A DNA stretch of 64,000 bases from Kitasatospora paranensis (GTDB lineage: Bacteria > Actinomycetota > Actinomycetes > Streptomycetales > Streptomycetaceae): the NCBI RefSeq assembly GCF_039544005.1, contig NZ_BAABKV010000001.1, positions 2,852,001-2,916,000 of the forward strand, given 5' to 3'. The notes under the pieces were generated by a model. That model was not told where the DNA came from. It saw only the letters and a list, made by a program, of their open reading frames with translations, and did no database searches. The first letter of the stretch is position 1. The number at the start of each line of letters is the position of its first letter. This document shows, one piece after another, positions 18,966 through 29,487 of the stretch. Both the position numbers and the translations under genes were made by a program.

Positions 18966-19805
18966 CTACGGCTTCGGCAGGGTGCAGCCGGCCAGGGTCA
19001 GGTCCAGCCTGTTGCCGGCGGCGAAGCAGGCCGGGATCCCGTAGGTCTCCTCGGCGTAGTTGATGCCCTTGCGGACGGTCACGGCGCCGTTCGCGTCGAC
19101 CTCGCAGGGGTTGTTCTCCGTGCAGGTCTCGCCGTCCTCGTTGCCGGTGTTGTTCACGGCGGCGACCAGACCGGTGGCGGTGTCGATCACCGGGGAGCCG
19201 GAGGTGCCGCCGATGGTGTTGCAGGCGGAGGTGTAGCGGACGGAGTCCTTCCACGTCCAGCCGCCCTCCTTGAGCCGGTAGACGAAGCCGTCGACGCTGC
19301 AGGAGTACGTCCGCTTCCAGTACCCGGAGACCACCTTGATCGATGCGCCGGCCGTCGGGTGACTCGCGGATATCGTCAACGGGCTTATGCCGTAACGGGA
19401 CTTGATCGAGGCATAGGTGGTGTTCAACTGGTAGAGCGTCACATCGGTGTCGGTCATCGTGCTGTACACCACCTTCGTGGCGCGCAGCGTGCCGAGGCCG
19501 GAGCCGGTCGAGCTCAGCAGGGTGAAGCTCCGGCTGGAGGACTGGTTGACGATCACCCGGCCGGGGTCGGGCATGCCGGTCTCCAGGCAGTGGCCGTTGG
19601 TGAGCACCAGCGCCGGGTCGGTGGTCGCCGATCCGGGCATCCGGACGACCGATCCGGAGCAGTTGCTGAGCGCCACCGTGCCGGCATAGCTGACGGTGAC
19701 GGCGGCCGGCGCCCGGGTCGCGGCGGCGGCGGGTGCGGCTCCGGTCAGGGCGGTGGCCCCGGCGAGCAGCAGGGCAGCGGACGCGCCGATGAGCGGCTTC
19801 TTCAT
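18966..19805 (-). CDS. Secreted trypsin-like serine protease
   Basis: The 279-residue precursor has a signal peptide (MKKPLIGASAALLLAGATAL, cleavage near AAPAAAA at about residue 29). The mature part is a chymotrypsin-fold protease with His72 in LTNGHCLE, Asp121 in TDTDVTLYQL and Ser202 in GGTSGSPV. Six or more cysteines suggest disulphides. It resembles secreted serine proteases of streptomycetes without a long propeptide. ATG at 19805 follows GAGAGG; a longer start at 19853 would add residues before the signal peptide. It is a single gene. Confidence 0.88.
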   Translation of the reverse strand: MKKPLIGASAALLLAGATALTGAAPAAAATRAPAAVTVSYAGTVALSNCSGSVVRMPGSATTDPALVLTNGHCLETGMPDPGRVIVNQSSSRSFTLLSSTGSGLGTLRATKVVYSTMTDTDVTLYQLNTTYASIKSRYGISPLTISASHPTAGASIKVVSGYWKRTYSCSVDGFVYRLKEGGWTWKDSVRYTSACNTIGGTSGSPVIDTATGLVAAVNNTGNEDGETCTENNPCEVDANGAVTVRKGINYAEETYGIPACFAAGNRLDLTLAGCTLPKP

Positions 19806-19927
19806 GAGAGGGCCTCTCGGTGTGTGGGGGTCCCCTAAAATTGGCGTGTCCATGACGCAGTGTCAATACACCTGCGTGAATTGCCGGTTGCCGCAACCTC
19901 CGCCGGCCGCCGGCCGGCACGCCGGGC

Positions 19928-20551
19928 TCAGCCCTCCGGCCAGTGCCGCCGACCGACGCCGATCAGGCGCAACTGGGTGCGGGCGGTCTCGGCGATCCGC
20001 CGCTCTCCGCCGGGGCCTGCTTCCAGGAACTCGGCCGCGGTGGCCACCATGTGCTCGACGTAGAGCCGGGCCAGCATCCTCAGGTCCCCGGCGGACCAGC
20101 CGGCCGAGACCGACTGCGCGCCGAGGCCGGCGGCCACCTCGTCGGTGAAGCCGCGCAGTTCCCCGGCGATCGCCTCGCGCACCGCGCGGACACCGCCGTG
20201 CCGCTCCCGGACCAGGAAGCGCATGTGCGCCGGATTCTCCCGGACGTGGTCGGCGATCAGCTCGACCGTCCGGTCGATCAGCCGGTCCGAGTCGTCGCCC
20301 TGCTCGGCCAGGACGGACCTGATCATCGCGTGGACGCTGGCGAGGGACTCCTCGACCAGGACGACGGCGAGTTCGGAGAGGTCGGGGAAGTGCCGGTAGA
20401 AGCCCGCCGGCGAGAGCCCGGCCGCCCGGGTCACCTCGCGCACACCCAGGCCGCTGAGGTTCTGGTGCTCCAGCAGGCCGAGAGCGGCGTCGAGGAGGGC
20501 ACGGCGGCTCTGCTGCTTCTGGACCTGGCGGACCCCGGGGGTGTGACTCAC
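19928..20551 (-). CDS. TetR family regulator (FabR-like)
   Basis: The 207-residue protein starts at GTG (20551) with SHTPGVRQVQKQQSRRALLDAALGLLEHQN, then an HTH (LGVREVTRAAGLSPAGFYRHFPDLSELAVVLVE). The FYRHFPDLSEL recognition region and overall sequence resemble FabR-type regulators of fatty acid desaturation. The C-terminal domain holds long helices for ligand binding. An inverted repeat AAACAacTGTTT lies just upstream of its start, suggesting autoregulation and control of the divergent small membrane-protein genes. Confidence 0.82.
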   Translation of the reverse strand: MSHTPGVRQVQKQQSRRALLDAALGLLEHQNLSGLGVREVTRAAGLSPAGFYRHFPDLSELAVVLVEESLASVHAMIRSVLAEQGDDSDRLIDRTVELIADHVRENPAHMRFLVRERHGGVRAVREAIAGELRGFTDEVAAGLGAQSVSAGWSAGDLRMLARLYVEHMVATAAEFLEAGPGGERRIAETARTQLRLIGVGRRHWPEG

Positions 20552-20561
20552 ATCATTCAGT

Positions 20562-20573
20562 AAACAACTGTTT
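20562..20573. promoter_or_regulatory. Inverted repeat, candidate TetR operator
   Basis: AAACA-ac-TGTTT is a perfect five-base inverted repeat 11 bases upstream of the TetR gene start and about 95 bases before the divergent GTG. A related half-site (GAACAGT) lies at about 20609. The position fits autoregulation; no binding data can be read from sequence. Confidence 0.45.
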
Positions 20574-20667
20574 GCCGACTTTGGGAAGCGTAGGATGAGC
20601 AAGTCAGCGAACAGTCGTACACCGAACTGGCCGCCGCACCAGCTGCCGACCAGGAAAGGACGTCACC

Positions 20668-20823
20668 GTGAGCCTCCTGATCATCGTCGTCGCGATGGGC
20701 CTCCTCGCCGGAGCCGCCATCCACACCTCGCTGCCGGTCTTCCTCGCCGCGGCCGCCGGGATCGCGCTCTGGCTCGCCGCCTTCGGCGCCCGCGAGCGCC
20801 TCGCCCGCGCCCGACGGCACTGA
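20668..20823 (+). CDS. Small hydrophobic membrane protein, 51 aa
   Basis: A GTG preceded by AGGAAAGGA starts a 51-residue protein beginning SLLIIVVAMGLLAGAAIHTS. It has two hydrophobic stretches (LLIIVVAMGLLAGAAI and LPVFLAAAAGIALWLAAF) and a basic tail (ARERLARARRH). Small two-helix proteins like this are common in streptomycetes, and function is unknown. It lies between the FabR-like regulator and another small membrane protein, both possibly sharing its promoter. Confidence 0.65.
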   Translation: MSLLIIVVAMGLLAGAAIHTSLPVFLAAAAGIALWLAAFGARERLARARRH

Positions 20824-20879
20824 CGGCACCGGCCGCCGCCTCCCCTTCCGGCACCACGACCTCCCACCGGAGTCCTGCC

Positions 20880-21152
20880 ATGGCACAGCTCACCCGGCCC
20901 GACACCCGCTCCCGCACCGCCGACGGCGACCAGATGGCCGTCGCCTCGTTCGTCCTCGGCCTGCTCGGCCTGCTGATCTTCAACCTGGTGCTCGGCCCGG
21001 GGGCGATCCTGCTCGGCGCGGCCGCGCTCCTGCGCCGCACCGGCCGGCGCGGCCGGGCCCTGCTGGGCATCGCCCTCGGCGTCGCCGACCTCGTCGTCCT
21101 CGCCGTCGTCACTGCCGGCAGCCACGGCACCATCTGGCAGCTCGGCACCTGA
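20880..21152 (+). CDS. DUF4190-type small membrane protein
   Basis: The 90-residue protein starts MAQLTRPDTRSRTADGDQMAVASFVLG and has two transmembrane segments (SFVLGLLGLLIFNLVLGPGAILLGAAALL and LLGIALGVADLVVLAVV) around a basic loop (RRTGRRGR). This is the DUF4190 plan: A-x-xS-xxLG-xxG, then a G-rich second helix. The ATG at 20880 has GGAG upstream. It lies 56 bases after the 51-residue gene and is probably co-transcribed. Confidence 0.75.
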   Translation: MAQLTRPDTRSRTADGDQMAVASFVLGLLGLLIFNLVLGPGAILLGAAALLRRTGRRGRALLGIALGVADLVVLAVVTAGSHGTIWQLGT

Positions 21153-21194
21153 CCCGCCGTCGCGCGGGCCGGGTGCCGAGCCCCGTACCGCGGG

Positions 21195-23090
21195 TCAGGC
21201 CGTGGGCGCCGTCCACTTCTGGTTGGCCGCCCCGGTGCAGGTCCAGATCTGGATCCGCGCGCCGTTGGCCGAGCTGTTGTCCGTCACGTCCAGGCACTTG
21301 TTCGCCTGCGGGTTGACGATGTCGTGCGTGTTCGGGTCGTACGTCCACTGCTGGGCGGCGGTGCCGTTGCAGTCGTACAGCTGCGTCCTGGCCCCGTCCG
21401 AGGTCGCGCCGGACGCCACGTCCAGGCACTTGCCGAGCGCGCGGACGGTGCCGTCGGTGCCGACCGTCCAGGTCTGCGCGGCCGTGCCGTTGCAGTCGTA
21501 GAGCTGGACGGCGGTGCCGTTCGCGGTGCCTGCCGCCGCGACGTCCAGGCACTTGCCGGCGAGGCCGGTGATCCGGCCGCTCGCCCCGCCGCCACCGCCC
21601 TGCGCCCCGCTCCAGGTGAAGGTGGCCGAGGTGTGCGCGGGCAGGCTGTAGGCGACGTTCCGGCCGCCCCAGACGATCCGCACGGTCTGCGCCGAACCGC
21701 TGTCGTTGTAGGCGACCAGCGCCTTGGAGCCGTCCGGGTTCTGCCAGGCCACGTTCGGCACCGCCGAGTTGTCGCTGGAGGCGATCCGGTACGCGCCGGG
21801 CCGGACGAACTTGGTCAGGTGGCCCATGGTGTAGTACTCGACCGTGTAGTCGACCTGGCCGCTGCGGGAGTCCCCGTTGTGCACCGTGACCAGGCCGGTG
21901 CAGGTGCCGCAACCGCCGTAGTGCGGGCCCATGTTCTGGTCCACGGCCAGGCTCCACTTGGTCACCGACTTACCCCAGTTGCGGCTGTAGTCGATGATGT
22001 TGCGCATGTCCTCGCGCTGCTGGTCGGCGATCCAGGTGCCGCCCGAGTGCTCGGTGTCGAAGGCGTCCACCGTCGGGTACTGGTTGTGCACGGTGGTCTG
22101 CGTGGAGACGTCGCCGCCGTAGCCGTGCCAGGCCATGCCGCCGAAGTTCGGGTGCGTGCGGATGGCCGCGTCGTCCAGCGACGGGGCCGCGTAGCTGCCG
22201 TACTGGTCCCAGTTCCAGTCCAGCGCGAGGACCTTGGTGGACAGGCCGGCCCCGGCCAGCGCGGGCAGCAGGTTGTTCTTGGTGAAGTAGGCCAGCCCCG
22301 AGCCGTTCCAGCTCATCGAGGGATAGCCGGCGCAGCAGGTCGGCTCGTTCTGCACGGTCACGTAGTTCACCGGCACGCCCTGCGCCTGGTACGCCTGAAG
22401 GTACTTGACGAAGTACTGGGCGTACGGGCCGTAGTCCTCGGCCTTCAGCCAGCCGCCGTTGAGGTTGCCGCTGTCCTTCATCCAGGCGGGCGCCGTCCAG
22501 GGCGAGGCCATCACGGTGAGGGCCGGGTCGAGCTGGCGGGCCTGCTTGGTGAGCGGCAGCACGTCCACCAGGTCGTGGGCGACGGAGAACCCGTTCAGCG
22601 CCGGGTCGCTCGCGCCGGCGGGCTGGTCGTCGAAGGTATAGCCGTAGCGTGCGAGGTCCGAGGAGCCCATCGGGTTGCGCAGGAACGAGAGCCCGATGCC
22701 GTCACTGGGCGAGAAGAGCTTGCGCATGGTGTCGTCGCGGGTGGCCGCGCTCAGTGCGCCGCTGCTGTTCAGCAGGTAGGCCGCGGTGTCGGTGAACGAG
22801 GCGCCGCCACCGGTGAACTGCTGGTACCGGGTGGACTCGTCCACCGAGATCAGCTGCCCGCCGCTGCCCGTGCCGGCGGTGAAGGCGACCGGCGCCTGCG
22901 GGGCGAGGCCGCGGGTGACGTGCCGGCCGCCCGCGTCGTCGGTGGTGGTGAGCCAGACGTTCACGGTCTCGCCGGCTGCGCCGGCGGTGGGAGCCGCGCT
23001 CAGCAGGCCGGTGGCGGCCAGTGCTCCGGAGAGCAGCAGGACGGCTGCGCGACGGGCGCGGCCGGAAGGGACGGGTGGGGCCCAGGCCAT
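21195..23090 (-). CDS. Secreted GH30 family glycoside hydrolase with C-terminal ricin-B lectin domain
   Basis: The 631-residue precursor has a signal peptide (ARRAAVLLLSGALAATGLLSAAP, cleavage near residue 39). The catalytic domain is glycoside hydrolase family 30: VDESTRYQQFTGGGASFTDT near the start, acid/base Glu249 in TVQNEP and nucleophile Glu347 in FDTEHSGG, followed by the family's beta-sandwich. Residues about 505-631 form a ricin-type beta-trefoil with three repeats (KCLDVAAAGTANG, KCLDVASGATSDG, KCLDVTDNSSANG, each with QxW). Likely activity is on beta-1,6-glucan or glucosylceramide-like substrates. ATG at 23090 has GAAGG upstream; the longer open frame is not needed. Confidence 0.9.
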   Translation of the reverse strand: MAWAPPVPSGRARRAAVLLLSGALAATGLLSAAPTAGAAGETVNVWLTTTDDAGGRHVTRGLAPQAPVAFTAGTGSGGQLISVDESTRYQQFTGGGASFTDTAAYLLNSSGALSAATRDDTMRKLFSPSDGIGLSFLRNPMGSSDLARYGYTFDDQPAGASDPALNGFSVAHDLVDVLPLTKQARQLDPALTVMASPWTAPAWMKDSGNLNGGWLKAEDYGPYAQYFVKYLQAYQAQGVPVNYVTVQNEPTCCAGYPSMSWNGSGLAYFTKNNLLPALAGAGLSTKVLALDWNWDQYGSYAAPSLDDAAIRTHPNFGGMAWHGYGGDVSTQTTVHNQYPTVDAFDTEHSGGTWIADQQREDMRNIIDYSRNWGKSVTKWSLAVDQNMGPHYGGCGTCTGLVTVHNGDSRSGQVDYTVEYYTMGHLTKFVRPGAYRIASSDNSAVPNVAWQNPDGSKALVAYNDSGSAQTVRIVWGGRNVAYSLPAHTSATFTWSGAQGGGGGASGRITGLAGKCLDVAAAGTANGTAVQLYDCNGTAAQTWTVGTDGTVRALGKCLDVASGATSDGARTQLYDCNGTAAQQWTYDPNTHDIVNPQANKCLDVTDNSSANGARIQIWTCTGAANQKWTAPTA

Positions 23091-23368
23091 GATCGGATCC
23101 GCCTTCGGGAGTGGGGAGTCGGGGAGGTGCGACGGCCGGCCGGTGGCGCGGTGCGATTCAACTCCTGCACACGACAAGGCGTCAAGGCGCTGGACCAGAC
23201 CAATCATGAAGACGAGAGAGCGTTTGCTCGGCACTGCGCGTTCACTAGGTGACGGCAGATTCATTTAAGGTTTCCATTAGGAAGGTTTCCAGTCGGTCTC
23301 ATTGACGCGGACACCACCGGGTAGTTGACTCCCGGTCACCCCGCCTCTCCCGACCGGAGGTTCCTTCC
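23091..23368. promoter_or_regulatory. Divergent CAZyme promoter region with AAGGTTTCC direct repeat
   Basis: This 278-base region serves the GH30 gene (left) and the lyase gene (right). AAGGTTTCC occurs twice, at 23267-23275 and 23282-23290 (15-base period), and the second copy is part of GGAAggtTTCC, an inverted repeat. The surrounding sequence is AT-richer than the rest of the window. A shared regulator of both secreted enzymes is a reasonable inference. Confidence 0.5.
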
Positions 23369-24634
23369 GTGTCCCGTCGACGCCGCCGCCGACTCCCCCT
23401 CGTCGCCACCCTGCTGGCCGCCGTGGCACTGCCCGCGGGCCTCGCCGCCGGACTCCTCGGCTCCCCGGCCCAGGCCGCACTCCAGGCACCCGCCGCACCC
23501 ACGAACGCCGCCGCGCCGGCCAAGCCCGCCACGGCCGCCGCACCCGCCGCGTTCGCCCACCCGGGCGTGCTGGTCAGCCGCTCCCAACTCGACTTCGTCC
23601 GCGGCAGAGTGCAGGCCGGCGCGCAGCCGTGGAAGGCCGCCTACGACCAGATGCACGCCAGTGGGTACGACTCGCTGAACCGCACCCCGAAACCGCGGGC
23701 AGTGGTCGAGTGCGGCTCGTACTCCAACCCCGATTACGGCTGCACGGACGAGCGGGAGGACGCCATAGCGGCGTACACCCTCGCCCTGGACTGGTACATC
23801 ACCCGGGACAGCCGTTACGCGCAGAAGGCGATCCAGCTCATGGACGCCTGGTCCGGCACCCTCAAGGACCACACCAACAGCAACGCGCCCCTGCAGAGCG
23901 CCTGGTCCGCCTCCACCTGGCCGCGCGCCGCCGAGATCATCCGCTACACCTACAGCGGATGGCCCGCCGACAAGATCGACCGCTTCGGCACCATGCTGCG
24001 CAACGTCTACCTCCCGAAGGTCGTCAACGGCTCCCGGTCCAACGGCAACTGGGAACTCTCCATGACCGAGGCCACGATCGGCATCGCCGTCTTCCTCAAC
24101 GACCGGACGGTCTACGACAAGGCGGTCACCACCTTCCGCGGCCGGGTGCCCGCCTACATCTACCTCACCACCGACGGCGCCCTGCCGAAGACCGCGCCCG
24201 GCAGCGGCCTCGACACCCGCGACAAGATCATCAACTACTGGCAGGGCCAGAGCACCTTCGTCAACGGCCTCACCCAGGAGACCTGCCGCGACCTCACCCA
24301 CACCGGCTACGCCATCTCCGCCATCGCCCACGTCGCCGAGACCAGCCGCATCCAGGGCCAGGACCTCTACCCCGAGATCGCCGACCGGCTGCGGAACGCC
24401 CTCGGCTTCCAGGCCACGTACGAACTCGGCACCGCCGTCCCGTCCTGGCTCTGCGGCGGCACCCTCAAGCAGCACCTCGGCCCGGTCACCGAGGTCGGCT
24501 TCAACGCCCTGCACAACCGCCTCGGCCACGCCATGACCAACACCCAGAAGCTCACCGAACAGCGCCGCCCGGCCGGCACCGACAACCTCTTCACCGCCTG
24601 GGAGACCCTCACCCACGCCGACAACCCGAACTGA
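23369..24634 (+). CDS. Secreted alginate lyase family protein
   Basis: The 421-residue precursor starts at GTG with GGAGG upstream, has a signal peptide (RRRRRRLPLVATLLAAVALPAG, cleavage near AQA) and an Ala/Pro linker. The rest is an alpha/alpha-toroid with the family marks HPGVLVSRSQLDFVRGRV, ASTWPRAAEIIRYTYSGW, NGNWELSMTEATIGIAVFLND (the N-W-x-x-S/A motif) and LTHTGYAISAIAHVAETSRIQG. It is a polysaccharide lyase or hydrolase of the alginate lyase (PF05426) group; substrate not certain. It shares a promoter region with the GH30 enzyme, so the two may act on the same fungal or algal material. Confidence 0.85.
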   Translation: MSRRRRRRLPLVATLLAAVALPAGLAAGLLGSPAQAALQAPAAPTNAAAPAKPATAAAPAAFAHPGVLVSRSQLDFVRGRVQAGAQPWKAAYDQMHASGYDSLNRTPKPRAVVECGSYSNPDYGCTDEREDAIAAYTLALDWYITRDSRYAQKAIQLMDAWSGTLKDHTNSNAPLQSAWSASTWPRAAEIIRYTYSGWPADKIDRFGTMLRNVYLPKVVNGSRSNGNWELSMTEATIGIAVFLNDRTVYDKAVTTFRGRVPAYIYLTTDGALPKTAPGSGLDTRDKIINYWQGQSTFVNGLTQETCRDLTHTGYAISAIAHVAETSRIQGQDLYPEIADRLRNALGFQATYELGTAVPSWLCGGTLKQHLGPVTEVGFNALHNRLGHAMTNTQKLTEQRRPAGTDNLFTAWETLTHADNPN

Positions 24635-24638
24635 GCAA

Positions 24639-24683
24639 CGCCGGGGCCGCCCGGGCGAGTCGATCGCCCGGGCGGCCCCGGCG
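24639..24683. terminator. Perfect 20-bp hairpin between convergent genes
   Basis: A 20-bp perfect stem (24639-24658 with 24664-24683, five-base loop GTCGA) starts four bases after the lyase stop and lies 24 bases from the gcl stop. It would serve both convergent transcripts. No T-tract follows. Confidence 0.8.
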
Positions 24684-24706
24684 GGTGGCGCTGCGGCGCC
24701 GGCGGA

Positions 24707-26488
<1,782 letters not shown>

Positions 26489-26523
26489 CTGCTTCTCCTG
26501 CCCGAGCGGCTTTTCCGCCATAC

Positions 26524-26544
26524 GGAATATAAGTTCTGGAATGT
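26524..26544 (-). promoter_or_regulatory. GGAATRT direct repeats upstream of gcl
   Basis: GGAATAT (26524-26530) and GGAATGT (26538-26544) are repeated at a 14-base period in an AT-rich stretch 36-56 bases upstream of the gcl start. The position fits promoter or operator function for gcl, for example an IclR-type regulator of glyoxylate/allantoin use, but the regulator is not in the window. Confidence 0.4.
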
Positions 26545-26720
26545 GAAATCAAAGTAAGCCGGGCCCGACGGGGGAGTCAAGGGGGTTTCAACAGAACGTT
26601 GAGACGACGCGCGGCTCCCCGTACGAGGAACCGACAATGGGAAGCGGCCCGGCGCACCGGTCGGTCCGGCACGATGGGGCGACCACAGCACGACGGGACG
26701 ACACGAACGGGGACAGGACG

Positions 26721-27460
26721 ATGCCGCACATCGCGGTCAGTGTGCTCAGCCACCAGGGGTTGGTCCGGGAGCGCAACGAGGACAGCCTGGTGGCCGGTCC
26801 GTGGACGCTCTGCGCGACCGTGACCGACAGTCCGCAGACGCTGCTCTTCCCGCTCGGCACGCCCTGCGTCATCGCGGTAGCCGACGGGCTCGGCGGACAC
26901 CCGGGCGGCGAGGTCGCCTCCTCGCTCACCGTCCGCCGGCTGGCCGAAGCCGGACCGGGACTCGACGACGAGGAGGCGCTCCGCGAGGAACTGCGTGCCT
27001 GCAACCGGGCGCTCTACGACGCGGCCGCGGCCGAGCCCGCGCTCACCACCATGGGCACCACGGTCGCCGGCCTGGTGCTGGCCGCCGAGGAGGCGATGGT
27101 CTTCAACATCGGGGACAGCCAGGTGCTCGACGCGAGCGACGGCGGGCTGCGCCGGCTCAGCGTGGACGACAGCCCGCCGCTCCCCCGGGCCGGCGCACCA
27201 CCAACGTGGTCACCAGCACGCTCGGCGGCAGCGCCACCGCGCGGGACGTGGAACCGCACCTCAGCCGCGTCCCGCTGACCGTCGGCACCCGGCTGCTGGT
27301 GTGCAGCGACGGGCTCACCGACCCCGTCCCCCCGGAGCAGTTGGCTGCCATCCTCGCCGAGCACCGGGACGGGCGGGCCGCCTACGAGCTGTGGCGGGCG
27401 GCCATCGACGCGGGCGGCCCGGACAACATCACCCTCGCCCTGGTCAGCGTCGAGGAGTGA
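26721..27460 (+). CDS. PP2C family Ser/Thr phosphatase (frameshifted in this sequence)
   Basis: The restored product is about 246 residues. Metal-binding motifs are RERNEDS (residues 17-23), AVADGLGGHPGGEVAS, FNIGDSQV, and in the second frame LLVCSDGLTD and GGPDNITLALV. This matches short bacterial PP2C phosphatases of the PrpC/Stp type, with no membrane segment. The frames join when one base is added to the C5 run at 27183-27187, giving SPPLPPGRRTTNVVTSTLGG. It could counter a Ser/Thr kinase; none is adjacent. Confidence 0.87.
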
Positions 27461-27570
27461 CGGCGGAGTCCCCGCTCGGCGCCCCGGGAGAAGCGACGAC
27501 AGAGCCCCCGCCCGACGCCCCGGGCGGACCGGGATGCGGGGCGGGGACTCTGGAGATGCTCAAGTATCGG

Positions 27571-28908
27571 TCAGGCCGCCGGCTCCTCCAGTACAGCCTT
27601 GCGGTGGCTGAACGCCTCGATCGAGTACCGGCCGTGGTAGCTGCCCATGCCGCTCTCCCCCACCCCGCCGAACGGCAGGTCCGGGACGGTCAGATGGGCC
27701 AGTGGCAGGCCGTAGCCGATCGCCCCCGAGGAGGTCTCGTCGGCGAACCGGCGCCGGACGTCGGCCGACCCGGAGAACACGTAGAGCGCGAGCGGCTTCT
27801 CCCGGTCGTTGACGAACGCGATCGCCGCGTCGACGTCCGCCACCTCGACGATCGGCAGGATCGGGCCGAAGATCTCCTCCTGCATCACCGGAGAGTCCGG
27901 GGCCACCCCGGCCAGCACGGTGGGCGCCAGGTAGCGCGTCGCCCGGTCGTGCCGGCCGCCGACCGCGGTGCGCCCGGAGCCGAGCAGGCCGGTGAGCCGG
28001 TCGAAGTGGCGCTCGTTGACGATCCGGCCGTAGTGCGGGGACGCCGCCGGGTCGGCGCCGTAGCGGGCCTCGACGGCGGCCGCGAGCGCGTCGGCCAGCG
28101 CGGCCGCGGCCGCGGGCTCGGCCAGCACGTAGTCCGGGGCGACGCAGGTCTGCCCGGCGTTCAGGAACTTGCCCGCCACCAAGCGCTCGGCGACGGTCGC
28201 AAGGTCCACGTCACCGTCGACGAACACCGGTGACTTGCCGCCGAGTTCGAGCGTGACCGGGGTGAGGTGCTCGGCCGCCGCCCGCATCACCACCCGGCCG
28301 ACCGCGGCGTTGCCGGTGTAGAAGACGTGGTCGAAACGCTGGGCCAGCAGCGCGGTCGTCTCCGGGACGCCGCCCTCCACCACCGCGACCGCGGCGGGAT
28401 CGAGGTACGCCGGCAGCAGCCGGGCCAGCACCGCGGAGGTGTGCGGCGCCAGCTCGCTCGGCTTGGCGACCACGGCGTTGCCGGCGGCGAGCGCCCCGGC
28501 CAGCGGCGTGAGCAGGAGCTGCACCGGGTAGTTCCACGGCGCGATCACCAGGACGACGCCGAGCGGGTCGTACTGGGTACGGGCCGTGGCGCCGCCGAGG
28601 GCGTCGGGCACCGGCGCGGGCTCGGGGCGCAGCCAGTCGGCCAGGTGCGCCAGGGTGTGGTCGATCTCCCGGACGACGAAGTCGACGTCGGTGCGCCGGG
28701 CCTCGGCCTCGCTCTTGCCGAGGTCCGCACGGAGCGCGGCGGCGAGGTCGGCCTGGTTCTCGGTGAGCAGTGCGCGCAGCCGCTGGAGCTGGTCCACCCG
28801 CCAGGCGAGGGGCTTGGTGCGGCCGGTGCGGAAGGTGCCGCGGAGCCGGGCGACGAGGTCGGCGGCCGGCTCGCCGTGCGGGGTGCCGTCCTGGGCGCGG
28901 TCGTTCAT
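27571..28908 (-). CDS. NAD(P)-dependent aldehyde dehydrogenase
   Basis: The 445-residue enzyme has aldehyde dehydrogenase motifs: VIAPWNYPVQLLLTPLAGALAAGN, TLELGGKSPVFVD (general-base Glu), FLNAGQTCVAPDYVL (catalytic Cys) and MQEEIFGPILPIV. The short length and C-terminal pattern (PFGGVGESGMGSYHGRYSIEAFSHRKAV) fit the class 3/coniferyl- and fatty-aldehyde type. ATG at 28908 has GGAGG upstream. It is divergent from a MarR regulator 73 bases away, which probably controls it. Confidence 0.92.
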   Translation of the reverse strand: MNDRAQDGTPHGEPAADLVARLRGTFRTGRTKPLAWRVDQLQRLRALLTENQADLAAALRADLGKSEAEARRTDVDFVVREIDHTLAHLADWLRPEPAPVPDALGGATARTQYDPLGVVLVIAPWNYPVQLLLTPLAGALAAGNAVVAKPSELAPHTSAVLARLLPAYLDPAAVAVVEGGVPETTALLAQRFDHVFYTGNAAVGRVVMRAAAEHLTPVTLELGGKSPVFVDGDVDLATVAERLVAGKFLNAGQTCVAPDYVLAEPAAAAALADALAAAVEARYGADPAASPHYGRIVNERHFDRLTGLLGSGRTAVGGRHDRATRYLAPTVLAGVAPDSPVMQEEIFGPILPIVEVADVDAAIAFVNDREKPLALYVFSGSADVRRRFADETSSGAIGYGLPLAHLTVPDLPFGGVGESGMGSYHGRYSIEAFSHRKAVLEEPAA

Positions 28909-28925
28909 GCGGACCTCCGAAAAGG

Positions 28926-28972
28926 TTGGTAATCTCAACTACCCTGACCTTCAGGAAACCGCCGAAAGTTGA
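28926..28972. promoter_or_regulatory. Candidate MarR operators between aldehyde dehydrogenase and marR
   Basis: The 73-base gap holds GTTG-N7-CAAC (28926-28940), CCTGA-cct-TCAGG (28944-28956) and another GTTG (28969-28972). These overlap the expected promoters of both divergent genes. Which one binds the MarR protein cannot be decided from sequence. Confidence 0.45.
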
Positions 28973-28981
28973 GGATGTCAA

Positions 28982-29415
28982 ATGATTCCCGAGGCATCCG
29001 ACCTGCTGGAGCCCCTGGCCCGGGTGGTGCGCGGCTACTACGACGACCTTGCCACGGTGGCCGGCCGGCACGGCCTGAGCACCACGCAGGCACGGGCCCT
29101 GGTCGCCCTGGACCGGCCGCTGTCGATGAGCGCCCTCGCCGAGCACCTGGTCTGCGACGCGTCCAACGCCACCGGCCTGGTCGCCCGGATGGAGAGCCGC
29201 GGCCTGGTCCGGCGCGACCCGGCGCCCGACGACCGCCGCAGCAAGGTGGTCACACCGACGCCGGACGGACGCGACCTCGCCCGTCGGATCCGCGCCGAGA
29301 TGCACAGCGTCCACGGGGCCCTCGGCGATCTCACCCCGACCGAGCGGGCCGTGCTGCTGCCGATGCTGGACCGCCTCGGGGACCTGCTCGCCGACCGCCA
29401 CCGGCGGGGAGGTAG
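28982..29415 (+). CDS. MarR family regulator (C terminus probably frameshifted)
   Basis: The protein starts MIPEASDLLEPLARVVRGYYDDL and has a MarR winged helix: LSTTQARALVALDRPLSMSALAEHLVCDASNATGLVARMESRGLVRR and the wing DDRRSKVVTPTPDG. The open frame runs on into antisense sequence of the next gene and would be far too long. Adding one G to the run at 29406-29409 gives a stop at 29415 and about 144 residues, the normal family length. GAGGA precedes the start. It is divergent from the aldehyde dehydrogenase and likely represses it in response to an aldehyde or phenolic ligand. Confidence 0.83.
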
Positions 29416-29487
29416 TCGCCGCCTGGCCCTGAGCCCAGGCCTGCACCCGGGCCGGGCTGCCCGGGGCGGGCTGTCAGGGCCCAGCCG

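Noticed and set aside
27471..27550. G/C-rich repeats after the PP2C gene as a structured RNA
   Set aside because: Pairing is possible but imperfect with a large loop. At most it is a weak terminator.
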